From: Micropterix aruncella
Lineage: Eukaryota > Arthropoda > Insecta > Lepidoptera > Micropterigidae
NCBI GenBank assembly: GCA_944548615.1
Contig: OX155963.1
Location: 22,724,900 to 22,788,899, forward strand
DNA length: 64,000 bases
Direction of reading: 5' to 3'
Positions 11,035 to 22,506 of this stretch are shown here, in pieces. How positions within the stretch are numbered: position 1 is the stretch's first letter; each line of letters starts with the position of its first letter. The position numbers and the translations under genes were made by a program. Under the pieces are notes generated by a model, which worked only from the letters and a program-made list of their open reading frames with translations, was not told where the DNA came from and did not search any database.

Positions 11035-11530
11035 TTTATATGTATTACTAGTGGTATTACCCGGCGTTGCCCGTATTATATCCGCGATCAAATACTTATG
11101 TATACCAATTTTCATGGCGATCGGTTGAACGGCATATACGTTATTGTGCTGCAGCGCCACATAGTGGCGAGTTACAACAAAGTGAATAGCTCGAAAATAT
11201 TATGCGTTCTCAAATGTTTATATATACCAATTTTCATGGTGATCGGTTAAGCGGTATAGATAGAAGTTGACATGCTGCAGCGCCATCTGGTGGCGAGTTA
11301 CAACGCAGTTAATAGAGCGACAATATGATGCGCGCTCAAATGTCTATGTATATCAATTGTCATGGCGATCGGTTGAGCGGCATAGAAGTTTATATGCTGT
11401 AGCGCTATCTAGTGGTAAGTTACAGCAAAGCGGATGTTTTAAAAACCTTCTCCATGAAAAAATACGTTTACGTGCCAACTTTCATGGTGATCGGTGAAAC
11501 GGTTTCGGAAACTATTGAGCTCGAAGAGAT
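11035..11530. repeat. Helitron-end-like block with four ~122-bp tandem units
   Basis: Starts with 'actagtggtattacccggcg', which reads on the minus strand as a Helitron-like 3' end (CGCCGGGTAATACCACTAGT). Four units follow, marked by 'ttcatgg(c/t)gatcggt(t/g)(g/a)a' at ~11111, 11233, 11359 and 11481. The first three carry an imperfect palindrome of the form GCGCCACATAGTGGCG or GCGCCATCTGGTGGCG. The other terminus is not recognised. Confidence 0.55.
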
Positions 11531-12518
11531 ATAGCAACTTCTATTTTTGTATGTATTACATTGCGTTCTGTATTACATTGCGCGTCTTATATGTATATGC
11601 ATTAATCTATAATAAACCGATTTACCGTTAAAATTCTACTCCTTAAAATATTTCATTTACTATAGTAAAATAAAATCCTTTCATTCCTTTCAAAGCTTTC
11701 CCTATGAAAACATTCGCCTTCAAAACTTTCACTATGAAAAACAGTTTATATCACTAACTGACTATCACAATCTTTCTATCACTAACTAGTAGAGCGATAA
11801 AATTAATGCAAATCTGAAATTTCACTTATACTAGAAGTAAGTCAACCAAAATGTATTTGTATGTATTTTACCCTTTTGAATATATTTCAATTGTAAATGT
11901 GTATAATGAATATCTACAAAAACAGGGAAGAAGAAAATATGAAAATAGAGGGCACAGAAAAGGGAGAAACTAATTTTATTCATTTATTCAGATATCTACT
12001 CATTTATTCAGATATCTTCAAATACTTGCTTCGAAGAAATTAGAAATACGATAAACAGCCTTCGGGTTTGATTGGTATTTCTTCGTCCGTTAGGTACGTA
12101 GGCTGTGTTATTGGTAACTATCCTATACCAATGCTTTCTAGCCAATATAATATTTTCTATAAAAGTTCATATGTATGTTAATATTATAAATACATTGTGA
12201 TGTATATTATATACATTTATATTAACTATACTTTTACATTTTATTTATTATTTGTGCACGTGTATGTATGTATATATGTATGTATGTTATATATCATCAT
12301 ATATCTTAAATACATCTACATAACTCATAATGTGGCTTCCCTATCCCTTTCCCCTTACTTAAACCTGGATTTTTTTCATAGTTCCTTGCGCTGTAACAAA
12401 AGATTTTGTTTAATTGTGAAAACTTTTAATTGGCCTTAGATTCGTATAATATGTATTAGCATTAAGTATAAAACGCTGTAAGTTTTTCGAAAAAAAAAAA
12501 ATAATAATATCTATCTAT
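11531..12518. other. Non-coding AT-rich stretch in duplicated segment
   Basis: No gene is recognised. It holds repeated 'tattacattgcg' around 11556-11583 and a tandem 'actcatttattcagatatct' near 11980-12020. Confidence 0.4.
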
Positions 12519-13272
12519 TGTGACGAACTACTCGTCACGAGATTTTACCTCTTTAAAATACATTAGTAAAACTCTCATATAATTCACTTTACACTTCGCC
12601 ACAATTCAATCGGCACATAAAGATATTATCTCGACTTCCGATCGTTGCCGTAATCGCATCATGCGATATAACATCGCACACCCCTAGTCGAATTCGGCGG
12701 CAAAAATTGCCAGAAGTCTAAATTAAAAACCGACCGGATCGAGCGCCCAATTTGATACCCTCTCTTAGTTTTGAACCGCCGAACGTAGCGGAAGTGCCCG
12801 TGGCCGCTGGGGTCAAGTCCCCAGCGGCTCACATTTTATCGCAAAACGGAGCTGCAGTGACACGTTTTAAAGTTCGTCAAGAATCCATAGTTTCAACGGG
12901 CGACATCAGTGCGCAAATCCCGCAGTCAGCCGTAACGAACCCCCAGCCTCCGAGGGACCTACCTTCCATATCAGGCGAGTTTCTAGGGTTCATGTTTTCT
13001 GACTCCCCAAAACTTTTAAACCCCCAGAGTTCAGATAACAATTATTATATTTCATACTAAAGAATCCAATCATTCGAATCTAGTGCAAGAGCGCTCTCTA
13101 TAGTTCGCCTTAGGGCATTTTTCCCGTTTAATCGTCATTAGAGGCACTGTTCAACCCAGCCAAGCGCAAGAGAGAGAGTCCAAGGGCTCGGCGCGTAATT
13201 CCCGTGAAACCGTGGTACGTTTCAGAGAACGCGCCAGACCGACGTAACGCAAGTTCCCGCGCCGGCGGTTGT
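12519..13272. mobile_element. LTR-like insertion, truncated by gap
   Basis: Copy 1 and copy 2 of the large duplication diverge exactly here. The inserted sequence begins TGTGACGAACTACTCGTCAC, a 7-bp inverted repeat with a 5-nt loop starting with TG, and its higher GC and sequence style suggest an LTR. It is cut by the N block at 13273, so no second LTR, primer-binding site or CA end can be seen. The ~100-codon plus ORF at 12752-13060 is not recognised. Confidence 0.4.
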
Positions 13273-13472
13273 NNNNNNNNNNNNNNNNNNNNNNNNNNNN
13301 NNNNNNNNNNNNNNNNNNNNNNNNNNNNNNNNNNNNNNNNNNNNNNNNNNNNNNNNNNNNNNNNNNNNNNNNNNNNNNNNNNNNNNNNNNNNNNNNNNNN
13401 NNNNNNNNNNNNNNNNNNNNNNNNNNNNNNNNNNNNNNNNNNNNNNNNNNNNNNNNNNNNNNNNNNNNNNNN
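13273..13472. other. Assembly gap (200 N)
   Basis: Exactly 200 undetermined bases, a typical fixed-size scaffolding placeholder, so the real distance is unknown. Confidence 0.99.
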
Positions 13473-13907
13473 TTTTGATAAGAATTCTTATTTTATTGCT
13501 TGCTTAAAAAACACTGCCTACTTATTTTTCTTATTTTTTTGAGAAATAAAACAGTTGTTGTAGCATTAATATAAAAGTGAGATATATGCCGTCGCCAATT
13601 TTTTTATAGATCTCTTTGAGGCCCATGTTTTCTCCACATATATTGTTTTCACATATATCAAACCGTTTCGTCAGCGTACGTCGATAAGATAACTCATCAG
13701 CTCATTTTTCTTCGACTTGGTTTACAAATATCGTGATTTCGTGTTGAAAACAAATATTTATCGCAATAAAATGTAGCCGACAATAGAGCTTTCTATTATT
13801 GAAAGATTTTTTTTAATCAGTTGAGTAGTTTCAGAGATTAGACCCTACATACAAACTTACAAATTTACAAACCTACAAACATTACTTATTTATAATATTA
13901 GTATAGA
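13473..13907 (-). mobile_element. Helitron (Lep1-like), partial, copy 2
   Basis: Equivalent of 5984-6417. The 5' end (TCTATACTAATATTATAAA on minus) is at 13907, and the 3' end is lost in the gap. Confidence 0.75.
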
Positions 13908-15812
13908 TGGTAAGTCAGTAACCAAATCAACACACTGTATCCTCACAAACACCTTCTTACATTATCACGCACACCTGCACACACCTTGATACCGATTCAC
14001 TCGGTATATAATTTTCAATTACTTTTAAACCTTTCATTATTTGTTTTCTTATATTTAATGTTTTCTCTGCTATTTATTTATTTTCTACATGTCGACATTG
14101 TTGTAGATAGATAAATAGATAGATAGAAATTCTTTATTGCACTTTTTTTTAAACGTACAGAAGCCGGACTTATTGCCTAAAATACAATGTTACAGCCAAT
14201 CTTCGTGGAAGTGTAAGAATTTAGGTGCCAATAGATAAAACAAACAAACAAACGTCTTACTGTTAAAAGAGCAAAATTTTGAATAACTAACATAATACCT
14301 CGAAATTTGACACAGAAATTAGAATTAAAAAATAGAAACATGTAATTAGACACTTTATAATGCTGTATATTTCTAAAAATTAAATTAAAACCAATTATTT
14401 AATGGGAAATGTGTCAAAGGGCATGTGAAGGTGGACCCCTTAGGGGGCGAAAACGTATCTACTACAAATATCCGTGAAATTCATTTTATCGGCATTCTGC
14501 CTGGGGCCACACTGCGATGTCACGTACTTAATTTGGACTCAAGTCCCCTCAGGGGGATTGGCAAATGTAATATTATCGTGACAGTATTAACAGGCGCCAT
14601 TCAGTAACATTAAGCAGCCTATTTTCGTCTTCTCAAGTGCCATGTATTCCAAGAAAGCCGTTGATCAATATTGAAATCTTCTCCCGATTAGCGGGTTGTC
14701 TGAAGAAGGATGTGGTTTTCTGAACAAACCACTGGTGCGGGGTTTTAAGGGAACGGCTCTGTGCTTCTGCCTTATTTTTTAAAACTTCGTTGACACAGAA
14801 AATACACCTTCCAAAGTTCTGAAAATAATTTAGAATAGAAAATTAATGATAATTGATAATTGATAATGATAATACTCCATATTTCGAAAATACTATACGT
14901 TATTTCGAAACACTTTTGAATTCACATAGTAAATTAATATATTAAATATGGCCAGAGTATTAAAGATTTTTGTCCAGAAATCAGAAGTAGAAGCAGCAGA
15001 GAGCAGAGAGAGAAGAAATTTGCCCAGAGTAATGAGATGATAAGAAAGTAATGAGAGGCCTTACATAGGTGCTTGTTTTTTATTATTTTGTTCCTTTAAG
15101 TCACTAAAATGTCTTTAATCTTACAATATTTTGGTAGCGATATTTCAAACCTTCACAAAATTTCATTTTCCGACGTTTCGACAAAGTTGTTTTTGCCATC
15201 TTTACCGGGATTATAAGAGTGCGACTGTCGAATACGCTACGTGTCGGTACTCCGCGTTTATTTTAGGGTGGGTAGGTCAATTTCTACCGCCACCACGCCA
15301 GCTGACTCGCGAGGAGTATTTTGGCGCGAACTTTGAAAATCGTCTGTGCGAAAATTCTATGTCTTCTGCTTAACGTTCCTGCTTCGCATTTGTTTGCATA
15401 CCTTGGCTACAAAATATTTAACATGTTTCCAACTTCTATAATACAAATTGAAGGTGTAGTTTCATACACATATTTAATGAAATCTTGACAAACTTTACCG
15501 ATATGTATATATAATAATGCCAAGCAAAACCTAATAAAAAGTATATTTTACTCGTATAATATAATAATGGTTGACTGTATGATATCGCTATAGCGATAAG
15601 TCCGCCATTTGTGCATACATTTGCTTTTTTATGAAACCAGTGTAATATTCATTATGTTTTTATAGCACAATAAAGTTATTCTATTATATTACATTATATA
15701 ATACATTCAAGGTAAATAGAAAATAAAAAAGAATGTGTCATTTTTTTTGCAAATTCATTTCACCCTTATGTAAAATGTCTAGGTTATCCTAACGTAAAGT
15801 TTAGATAAAGTG
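13908..15812. other. Non-coding stretch (equivalent of 6418-8310)
   Basis: No exon is recognised. It has an extra (ATAGATAGATA) expansion near 14105-14126 relative to copy 1. Confidence 0.4.
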
Positions 15813-15818
15813 ACTTAC

Positions 15819-16087
15819 GTATTTGGCACATTCCTCATGGCCTTATGCCGCAAAAAGATGATGACTAATGTCCCATTCCCGACTACTCCAACCACGAAGA
15901 TGATGAAGAAAAGTAATGGCACTATGTACGTTTCAGGTCTTTCGGAGTAAGGCTGGTAGTCATTCACAACGTAGTCACTATCGTTCGCTATATTGTTTAT
16001 ATTAACCACAGAACTATTAAAATTTGATGAGCTATTTAGGAAAGACGTCAGATCGCGAGAATAAGTCATATTTTCAACTTCCGCCAT
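15819..16087 (-). CDS. First coding exon of CCHamide-receptor-like GPCR (copy 2)
   Basis: Encodes the same 89 residues as 8317-8585. The visible difference inside the exon is synonymous (second codon GCA versus GCG), and a nearby change in the leader alters a codon upstream of the ATG. It has the same N-x-S/T-rich N-terminus, TM1 with GNGTLV and terminal RNVPN, and the same GTAAGT donor at 15818-15813. If the duplication is real, this is a second, more distal first exon of the same minus-strand gene. If the duplication is an assembly artefact, it is the other allele of the same exon. No downstream receptor exon is seen in either copy. Confidence 0.7.
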
Positions 16088-16529
16088 CGTTATATCGATG
16101 AATTTGTGAATCAATCCACTGCAGCACTTCACGAAGTCACTTCAAAGCACTTACAAATGGCAGCTCTCCATAATATGCAATTGTGGTCTGCAAATAAAGA
16201 GAAATATATTCATTATTGCATTATTCAAATCAAACAGCATATCATTACTTTATCGATCAGTGATACGATGTGGATTTCGGGCACATATCCAGAGGAGAGG
16301 GGGGATAGTTGGGATTTATCCCCCTCCCAAATCCGGCGTATTTTCATTTCATTGTACGGGCAAATTCAAGTTGGGTGGGTGCCGTGCGCGCTGTTTCAGT
16401 AAACCCCCCCCCCCCCTCCAACCTAACTTGATTCGTGCCTGGTGAACATATGTACATAGGTTGTTAAAACAAATTAACTGATATGAAACGTGAATTAAGC
16501 AACTAAAAAGTGATATTATTAGTTGTGCA

Positions 16530-17400
16530 AGTAGATGTGCATTTTTAGTCAAATTCAACTTTAGTGAATATGTACTTGTTACGAAGATTAATTATTTAAA
16601 TATTCGCTATTACTATCTGTGGTCTTTTGACATTTACCAGATAGATGATGAATGCCTTCGCGATAGAAACTTGGTGGTTTCGAATGAATATTTTCATCGA
16701 GCCATTTTTGCACATCTTCATCTTTCGTAACCGCTGCTTTTTCAAATATGATGACATCGGTCGTAATAAGTGGTAATCAGAGATCCCAGCCTAAGGAAAA
16801 GATATGTGTTTCTGGGTTGGTTTTGCTCTATGTGGACGAGCGTTGTCACGCAGCAATATCACCTTACGCCTTCCTTGGCCCTTAAAGGATCTTTTTTCCT
16901 CCAGAGCGTTAGTTAATGTTATCAATTGTGGGCCTGGAAACGTTCAGCTGTAATAGTTTGACCAGGTTTTAGAATCTCGTAGTAAATGACTCATATCCAA
17001 TCCTACCTGACGCGCAGTAATACTCTCTTGGCATGAATATTATTTTTTTTTCAATTGATGTTGATGGCCTGGATCAACCCATGCTTTTCTGCATTTAGGA
17101 TTATCGTACGAAATCCACTTTTCATAACCCGTAAGGATTTTGGGCAAAAATTATTTCTTTGTACAGAGAAAGCAAATTCATGCAGATGTCAATCAACTCT
17201 TCGGTTTTAGATTTCTTCGGTCAGATTTTGAGGAACCCATTTTCTTCACTTCTTTTTTTTTTCATTGCATGCAATCTGTTCTACCAACTCTTTTTGAGTT
17301 TGACATAGATTTTCATCCAGTAAAACGTTGAGTTCTTCGTTTTCAAATTTTATTACTGCACCTCAAATTTTATTACTGAATCGTCCTCAAGACTAAAATT
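16530..17400 (-). pseudogene. mariner transposase, C-terminal two-thirds (copy 2)
   Basis: On the minus strand the core reads [17 protein letters not shown] (second catalytic Asp, ~16860-16810), then SDYHLLRPM (third Asp, ~16770). After a frameshift it reads VQKWLDENIHSK and FYREGIHHLPGKCQK, the normal mariner C-terminus. The N-terminal part lies beyond the LINE at 23164-23420, so the LINE split this already damaged mariner. The family is DD34D mariner. Terminal inverted repeats were not securely identified. Confidence 0.8.
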
Positions 17401-17983
17401 TTTTTTTTTTTTTTTTTTAATACTTTATTCATTTTATTTTTGTACATTTAGCCCCATTGTTATCAATGTTATAAATAACTCGGAAAAATTGAACACCGAA
17501 ATGCAGCTAATGCTCATTGCCCACCTAACTAGGACTAAACTGTCCCGTATCTAGGCGGGTCAGAGTAATTAAAATAAGTAATACAACTTATGTAACAATT
17601 AACCTAATTAACTTGAAAAAACTTTTTATTTTTACAATAAATGAATGTACTTAATTGTTTTTTTTAAATTATTATTTTAAGATTGAATAATATATAATTA
17701 TAAATAAATAACATTATAATACAAATCCAAACACTAAATTTGTACGAATAATACATTGTAGGTAATACAATATGGCAAATACACATATACGTAAATACGA
17801 TATCAATAAATGATAAATGATATATCGTATAAACATATTTATAATTTTATAAAATATATAAATACAATTATAAAATCACTGCTTAAAAATATGAAATAAA
17901 ATAAATAAAAATATGATATGATATACTATTAATATATACATAATAATTTATATAAATATACAATAATATTTTTAAATTAACCG

Positions 17984-20953
17984 TTATACATACGCTTTAC
18001 AAACCAAGTTTTCAGATTTAAACCTTCCTAATTCAAATAGCCATTTATTAATATTGTCTTTAAACTCTTGATTGTTCTTTAAGTGTTTCCATTTTTCCTC
18101 TATGCCATTATATAATTTGGGACCAATGAAAAAAGATTGTCGTTGCGCAAATGTTGTTTGTACTCGAGGAATAAGGAAATTTTGTTTCCGTGAACTCCGA
18201 GTATTGCAGTTTTGCTGACTTTGATCATGTCTATCTTTGTGTTTATGAAAAAATATTATCACATATTTAATAAACAATTGATTGACGTCCAGAACTTTCG
18301 CCACGTTGAAAAGACGCTCTGACGGGTAGTCATTAGGTTTCCTATAAATAATCCGTAACAACAGTTTTTGCGTCTTTATTAGTGGATCCAAGGCCTGTTT
18401 CGTGCAAGCACCCCACCCTACAATCCCATAAATCATAAGTCTTTGGCATAGAGCTATGTAGGTGATTTTAATTGTTTTCCGAGATAGTACATTGCGCAGT
18501 TCACGAAAAACATATATTAATTTCCGTAATCGATCAGAGAGTTGAATTATGTGGCTAGACCAATTCAGCTTAGAATCCACATTTATTCCAAGGTATTTTA
18601 TGTTATCTACGACACTTAGTCGTTCACATGAGCACGTGCAGTCTTTAAGGCAATTGTGAGAGTGGATTTTTAAGAAGCTGGAGATATGAACTGATCTTAG
18701 GCTAAAGTTCATTATTTTGGTTTTCGACGAATTAATTATTAAAATATGTTTATTTAGCCACTCACTAACGGTATCCAGAGTATTTTGTAATTTAAGTGTG
18801 ACTTCTGCCGAATTAGTCGCTTCCGTTAACAAGACCGTATCGTCTGCGAATGAGATGACTTTCGCATTGAGTTGGAGTTCAGATAATTCATTAATATATA
18901 TTAAAAATAGGAGTGGCCCAAGCACACTTCCTTGTGGAACGCCATATCTTATATTTAGTTTATCACTGATCTGTCCATTTATTGCTGTTACCTGAGATCT
19001 GTCATCTAAGTAACTTTTAAACCATTCCATGGATACCCCTTTAACTCCAAAGCTCTCCAGTTTTTTACAGAGAATCGGGCGAGACACCGTGTCAAATGCT
19101 TTTGACAGGTCGAGGAACGCTGCCATGACTTTTCTCCCCTTATCAATATTTACTGATATATATTGGGTAACAGCGTTAATTGCATCTTGCGTTCCTCGTC
19201 CTTCTCTGAAGCCGAATTGGTTAGTTGAAAGGAGCCCCTCATCCTCGACGTGTTTGATAAGCCTCTTTTTTACAATTTTTTCAATTACTTTTGAAATTAT
19301 ACTTTGTAGAGATATCGGTCGATAGTTTCCAATATCTTCTTTGTTTCCATTCTTAAATATTGGTATAACCTTTGACGTCTTAAGTGACTGGGGAAAGGTG
19401 CCCGATTTGAAACTTAAATTCACTAAGTATGCGAGAGGTTCGGAAATAAACTCAGCTACAAGTTTGAAGTGATTTGTGCGTATACCATCTAACCCGGGTG
19501 AAGAATCATCTTTCAGATTTTTTATGGTGTTTGCAATTTCCGATGTGTTAACAAGACCCAGCGCAAACTGCTTTTTAGTTTTAGGAAAGGTATTTATTTG
19601 GTTAGTCAAAGCAGATTCAGTATATTTCATATCCACTAAAATGGAGTTTGCAAGTTTTTGTCCAACAGACACAAAATATTCGTTGGCATAGTTGGTTAGT
19701 TCTCGAAGATCCTTGTCCACGCTTTTTATTTTATTGCCAACCTTTAGTGCCTTGATTGAGGGTTTATTCTTATTTGTGTGTCCTATGTCATTAATTAACT
19801 CCCATGTTTTCTTCATATCTCCATTTGCTTGCTTAAATTTTTCGCTATAATATGACTCTTTGGTTTTCTTAATGATTGTTTTGCAGGTATTTCTATATTT
19901 TTTATAAAAACTTTGGAGTTGTACATCATTAGGATTTCTTCTTACTTCTTTGTGGAGCTTGTCTCGCTTTCTTATGCAGAATAATAGACCGTCCGTTATC
20001 CACGGATTGATTTTAGCTTGTGAACGAGAAAGATTAATTTTCTTTTCAGTTGAGGCGTTGTTTATGCAATCCAAAAATATTTTTAGGAAGAGGTCGGATG
20101 CTTTATTCACGTCCTTGGCTTCATAGACTTTATCCCATGTTGCCTCGCGAAACAAGTTTAAAAGTTTCTTATTGTCTGTGAAGGTTTTAGACTGGATACG
20201 CTGAGATATTTTTTTCATATTTTTCGTGATACATAGTCCAACCGCGTAGTGGTCAGTGATAGTAGTCTTATAGATAAATGACTTAATTGGCATTCTTGAT
20301 TTGACCATTATGTGGTCAATACAACTAGATTGTTCGCTATCTGTTCTTGTCGCTTTGTCGATGGCGATTTTCAGTCTATTTTGGGTTAACATATTGAGGT
20401 AGTCTTCAGCCTGTGGATGTCGATTATTTATTATGTTAATATTAATATCCCCCGTTAGTATTATATTGGGTTCGTTCGAGTATTGCGAAAGCAAGCCGTT
20501 TAGCGATTGAACGAAGGTATTAATATTGGTTTTACTTGGTGTTTTATAAATGGCAAATATATTGATATCGTCCTCAATTAACATATGTAAGCAGTTGGCA
20601 TCATCAATTTTCTTTTCTGTAACGAAAGCTTTTAGATCGGATTTCAGGTAAATTACAACGCCATCATTCTGAAGTCTTATATTTTTGGTATGGTAAGAGT
20701 CAAACCCTGGCAGTACTCTCGCGGTATAGATGTTACTAATCCAGCATTCAGTCAAAATAATAATGTCAAATTGGTAATCAAACTGCTTAAGCAGTATAAG
20801 GCAGTCATCAAAATTTTTATTGACACTACGAATGTTAAGCGAAAATAGCTTCAGGCTTTTCCCTCTCATTATGTAATCTTTGCATTCATTGGAGTTATCA
20901 AATTCTTCACATGGTGTATATTTTTCGTCTATAAAATTATACAAATCATTCAT
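17984..20953 (-). CDS. LINE ORF2: AP endonuclease and reverse transcriptase
   Basis: A 989-residue open frame starting at ATG. It makes the nick and copies the element RNA into the target (target-primed reverse transcription). The N-terminal endonuclease shows SLNIRSVNKN (Asn40), IILTECW (Glu69), ILTGDININI (about residue 165), SSCIDHI and the terminal TDHYAVGL, all expected active-site blocks. The reverse transcriptase shows SSPGLDGI, NYRPISLQS, FLDLSKAFDTV, GVPQGSVLGPLLF and FADDTVLL (about residues 700-707; the family usually has YADD or FADD). The C-terminus has the CR1/Jockey-type Cys-rich and RxxYRKPNDYPSERLF region. There is no RNase H domain. Length and motifs are those of a complete ORF2. 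No stop or frameshift is seen. Confidence 0.93.
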   Translation of the reverse strand: MNDLYNFIDEKYTPCEEFDNSNECKDYIMRGKSLKLFSLNIRSVNKNFDDCLILLKQFDYQFDIIILTECWISNIYTARVLPGFDSYHTKNIRLQNDGVVIYLKSDLKAFVTEKKIDDANCLHMLIEDDINIFAIYKTPSKTNINTFVQSLNGLLSQYSNEPNIILTGDININIINNRHPQAEDYLNMLTQNRLKIAIDKATRTDSEQSSCIDHIMVKSRMPIKSFIYKTTITDHYAVGLCITKNMKKISQRIQSKTFTDNKKLLNLFREATWDKVYEAKDVNKASDLFLKIFLDCINNASTEKKINLSRSQAKINPWITDGLLFCIRKRDKLHKEVRRNPNDVQLQSFYKKYRNTCKTIIKKTKESYYSEKFKQANGDMKKTWELINDIGHTNKNKPSIKALKVGNKIKSVDKDLRELTNYANEYFVSVGQKLANSILVDMKYTESALTNQINTFPKTKKQFALGLVNTSEIANTIKNLKDDSSPGLDGIRTNHFKLVAEFISEPLAYLVNLSFKSGTFPQSLKTSKVIPIFKNGNKEDIGNYRPISLQSIISKVIEKIVKKRLIKHVEDEGLLSTNQFGFREGRGTQDAINAVTQYISVNIDKGRKVMAAFLDLSKAFDTVSRPILCKKLESFGVKGVSMEWFKSYLDDRSQVTAINGQISDKLNIRYGVPQGSVLGPLLFLIYINELSELQLNAKVISFADDTVLLTEATNSAEVTLKLQNTLDTVSEWLNKHILIINSSKTKIMNFSLRSVHISSFLKIHSHNCLKDCTCSCERLSVVDNIKYLGINVDSKLNWSSHIIQLSDRLRKLIYVFRELRNVLSRKTIKITYIALCQRLMIYGIVGWGACTKQALDPLIKTQKLLLRIIYRKPNDYPSERLFNVAKVLDVNQLFIKYVIIFFHKHKDRHDQSQQNCNTRSSRKQNFLIPRVQTTFAQRQSFFIGPKLYNGIEEKWKHLKNNQEFKDNINKWLFELGRFKSENLVCKAYV

Positions 20954-21444
20954 TTTTGATATTAAGTAAATGCAAATAAATACGGCATTGGTATTGTTTT
21001 AGGTCTAAAATAGTATAAAATAATTCTCTCTTGAAATGTTGCAATAATACGAGGAAGGTATATATAGCGGGTAAAGTAGCATTTGCACAATAGTTATAGA
21101 TAAGGATTAGTAAAATAAAAAGATTGTTTCCGCTGTATATTGCAATAAACGTTGCATTAATGGTTACAATATATTTATTTATATATAAAATAAAATACGT
21201 TTTAAATGCTATAATAAGACAGTTATAGTTCAGTTTATATATAATTAAATATATAATATGTAGAGTAGTATAATATATATAATACATATAGTATATAAAA
21301 TAAAATAAAATAATAAATAATAATAATAGTAAATAAAATAAAATAAGTATATAATAGCATAATATATCAGTATGTATATAAGTTTTAGATTGGTTTTTTG
21401 TATGCGACCATAGTAATATATTACAATTTAGTAGTAAAATTATC
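20954..21444 (-). other. AT-rich spacer between LINE ORF1 and ORF2
   Basis: Very AT-rich, about 490 nt. The minus-strand open frame across it is low-complexity (Tyr/Ile/Leu-rich) and is not supported as a protein. A similar AT-rich region precedes ORF2 in the decayed LINE at 34185-37130. Confidence 0.6.
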
Positions 21445-22506
21445 TCATATACTGTCATTGTTTGCGATAATCTTGGACAAAACATCCTCACTTGTAATTG
21501 TGAATACTTTGGATTTTTCCTGTTTTTTAAGAAATATATTTCCACTTTTAACCCAACAGTATTGAAATTTATTGATTTTGGAAAATTTCTTTGCTTGCAT
21601 TAATAAATACTTAGCTTTTTGCGTAAGATGTTCTGATATAAAGATTGGTTTTGGCTCATCTGCTAGATTCAAGTGATGCGTGTTTAATTTATCCGAGTTA
21701 CTTTTACAATTCCGGTTAAATTGCATAGCTGAACGAAGAAATGCATTACGTTGTAGATTATTGAAGAATTTTACGACGACAGAGCGAGGATTTTTTCTTG
21801 AGTAATTTGTTACGTTCTTCCTGGTTATTAGCTGTATTCCTGCTCCCTCCATTTGGTGACTAATCGTTTTTCCAATGAACGCAAGAGTATCTTGTAGGTT
21901 TTCGTTCTCTGTTTCCGGAATTCCACGTATTTCGATATCATTTTCTAACTTCTGTTGGTCCAGTTGGTCAAATTTTTCTTCAAGATAGGCGATACGTTTA
22001 TTTAGGTGATGATTTTCTTTTTTCAATTCTTCGTTGTCATTATGGATCGCTTCTATTTTCTTACAGCACTCATCGTATTTATTGCTCATAAATTCAATTG
22101 ACTCTAGGAGTGAGTCATTTTGGTCCTTTATCTTTCTTTGCATGTCGAAGAATCTGTCCTCTAACATGCCCGCAATCGACATTTTCAACTCGTTCATTTT
22201 CTTTGTAAGGATGTCTTCCGTAGCGTAAGTTGATGGCTTCAAGGTTGGTGTATTATGGCGAATTGCGATGTCAGGATCACTACTGCATTGGTTGGTTGCG
22301 CTCACAGATGGCGAAATAGCTATCGGGATACCATCTTTACATTTTTGACACTGCCAAGAAAACTTGATAGCTTTTGTAACCTTTTTGATCAATGTGCATT
22401 TGGTATGATGTATATGATAGGTTGCTTTGCAAGTGATACACTTGATGAGGTCTGACATATCCACTATTTCAAAACTACATCCTTTGCATACTAGGATAGG
22501 TGCCAT
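21445..22506 (-). CDS. LINE ORF1: PHD-type zinc finger, coiled coil and FP-like C-terminus
   Basis: 353 residues from an ATG 22 nt or so downstream of an A-rich tract. ORF1 proteins of this group bind the element RNA. The N-terminus has a Cys4-His-Cys3 pattern (C7, C10, C23, C26, H34, C37, C53, C56) like a PHD finger. Residues ~95-190 are Glu/Lys/Leu-rich with a heptad character (coiled coil). Residues ~195-280 (DIEIRGIPE onward) resemble the RNA-recognition-like part of L1-type ORF1. The C-terminus (SEHLTQKAKYLLMQAKKFSK, then FQYCWVKSGNIFLKK) matches the FP-type C-terminal domain common in insect LINE ORF1 proteins. No disruption is seen. Confidence 0.88.
   Translation of the reverse strand: MAPILVCKGCSFEIVDMSDLIKCITCKATYHIHHTKCTLIKKVTKAIKFSWQCQKCKDGIPIAISPSVSATNQCSSDPDIAIRHNTPTLKPSTYATEDILTKKMNELKMSIAGMLEDRFFDMQRKIKDQNDSLLESIEFMSNKYDECCKKIEAIHNDNEELKKENHHLNKRIAYLEEKFDQLDQQKLENDIEIRGIPETENENLQDTLAFIGKTISHQMEGAGIQLITRKNVTNYSRKNPRSVVVKFFNNLQRNAFLRSAMQFNRNCKSNSDKLNTHHLNLADEPKPIFISEHLTQKAKYLLMQAKKFSKINKFQYCWVKSGNIFLKKQEKSKVFTITSEDVLSKIIANNDSI

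Larger units (their letters stand above)
5984..12518. repeat. Large duplicated segment, copy 1 (empty-site version)
   Basis: This is near-identical and colinear with 13473-29273 once the copy-2 insertions are removed: LINE 17401-23163, hAT 24636-27448, a ~0.6 kb piece of mariner and a ~46-bp piece near 16297. Differences are scattered single bases and small indels. The left edge of the match in copy 2 is cut by the N block, so the true start is unknown. Confidence 0.95.

Noticed and set aside
13204..13542. ORF running through the N block
   Set aside because: Most codons are undetermined bases; it is an artefact of the gap.
20946..21545. 199-codon minus ORF between LINE ORF1 and ORF2
   Set aside because: AT-rich spacer with low-complexity translation. 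It overlaps the end of ORF1 in another frame and has no domain.
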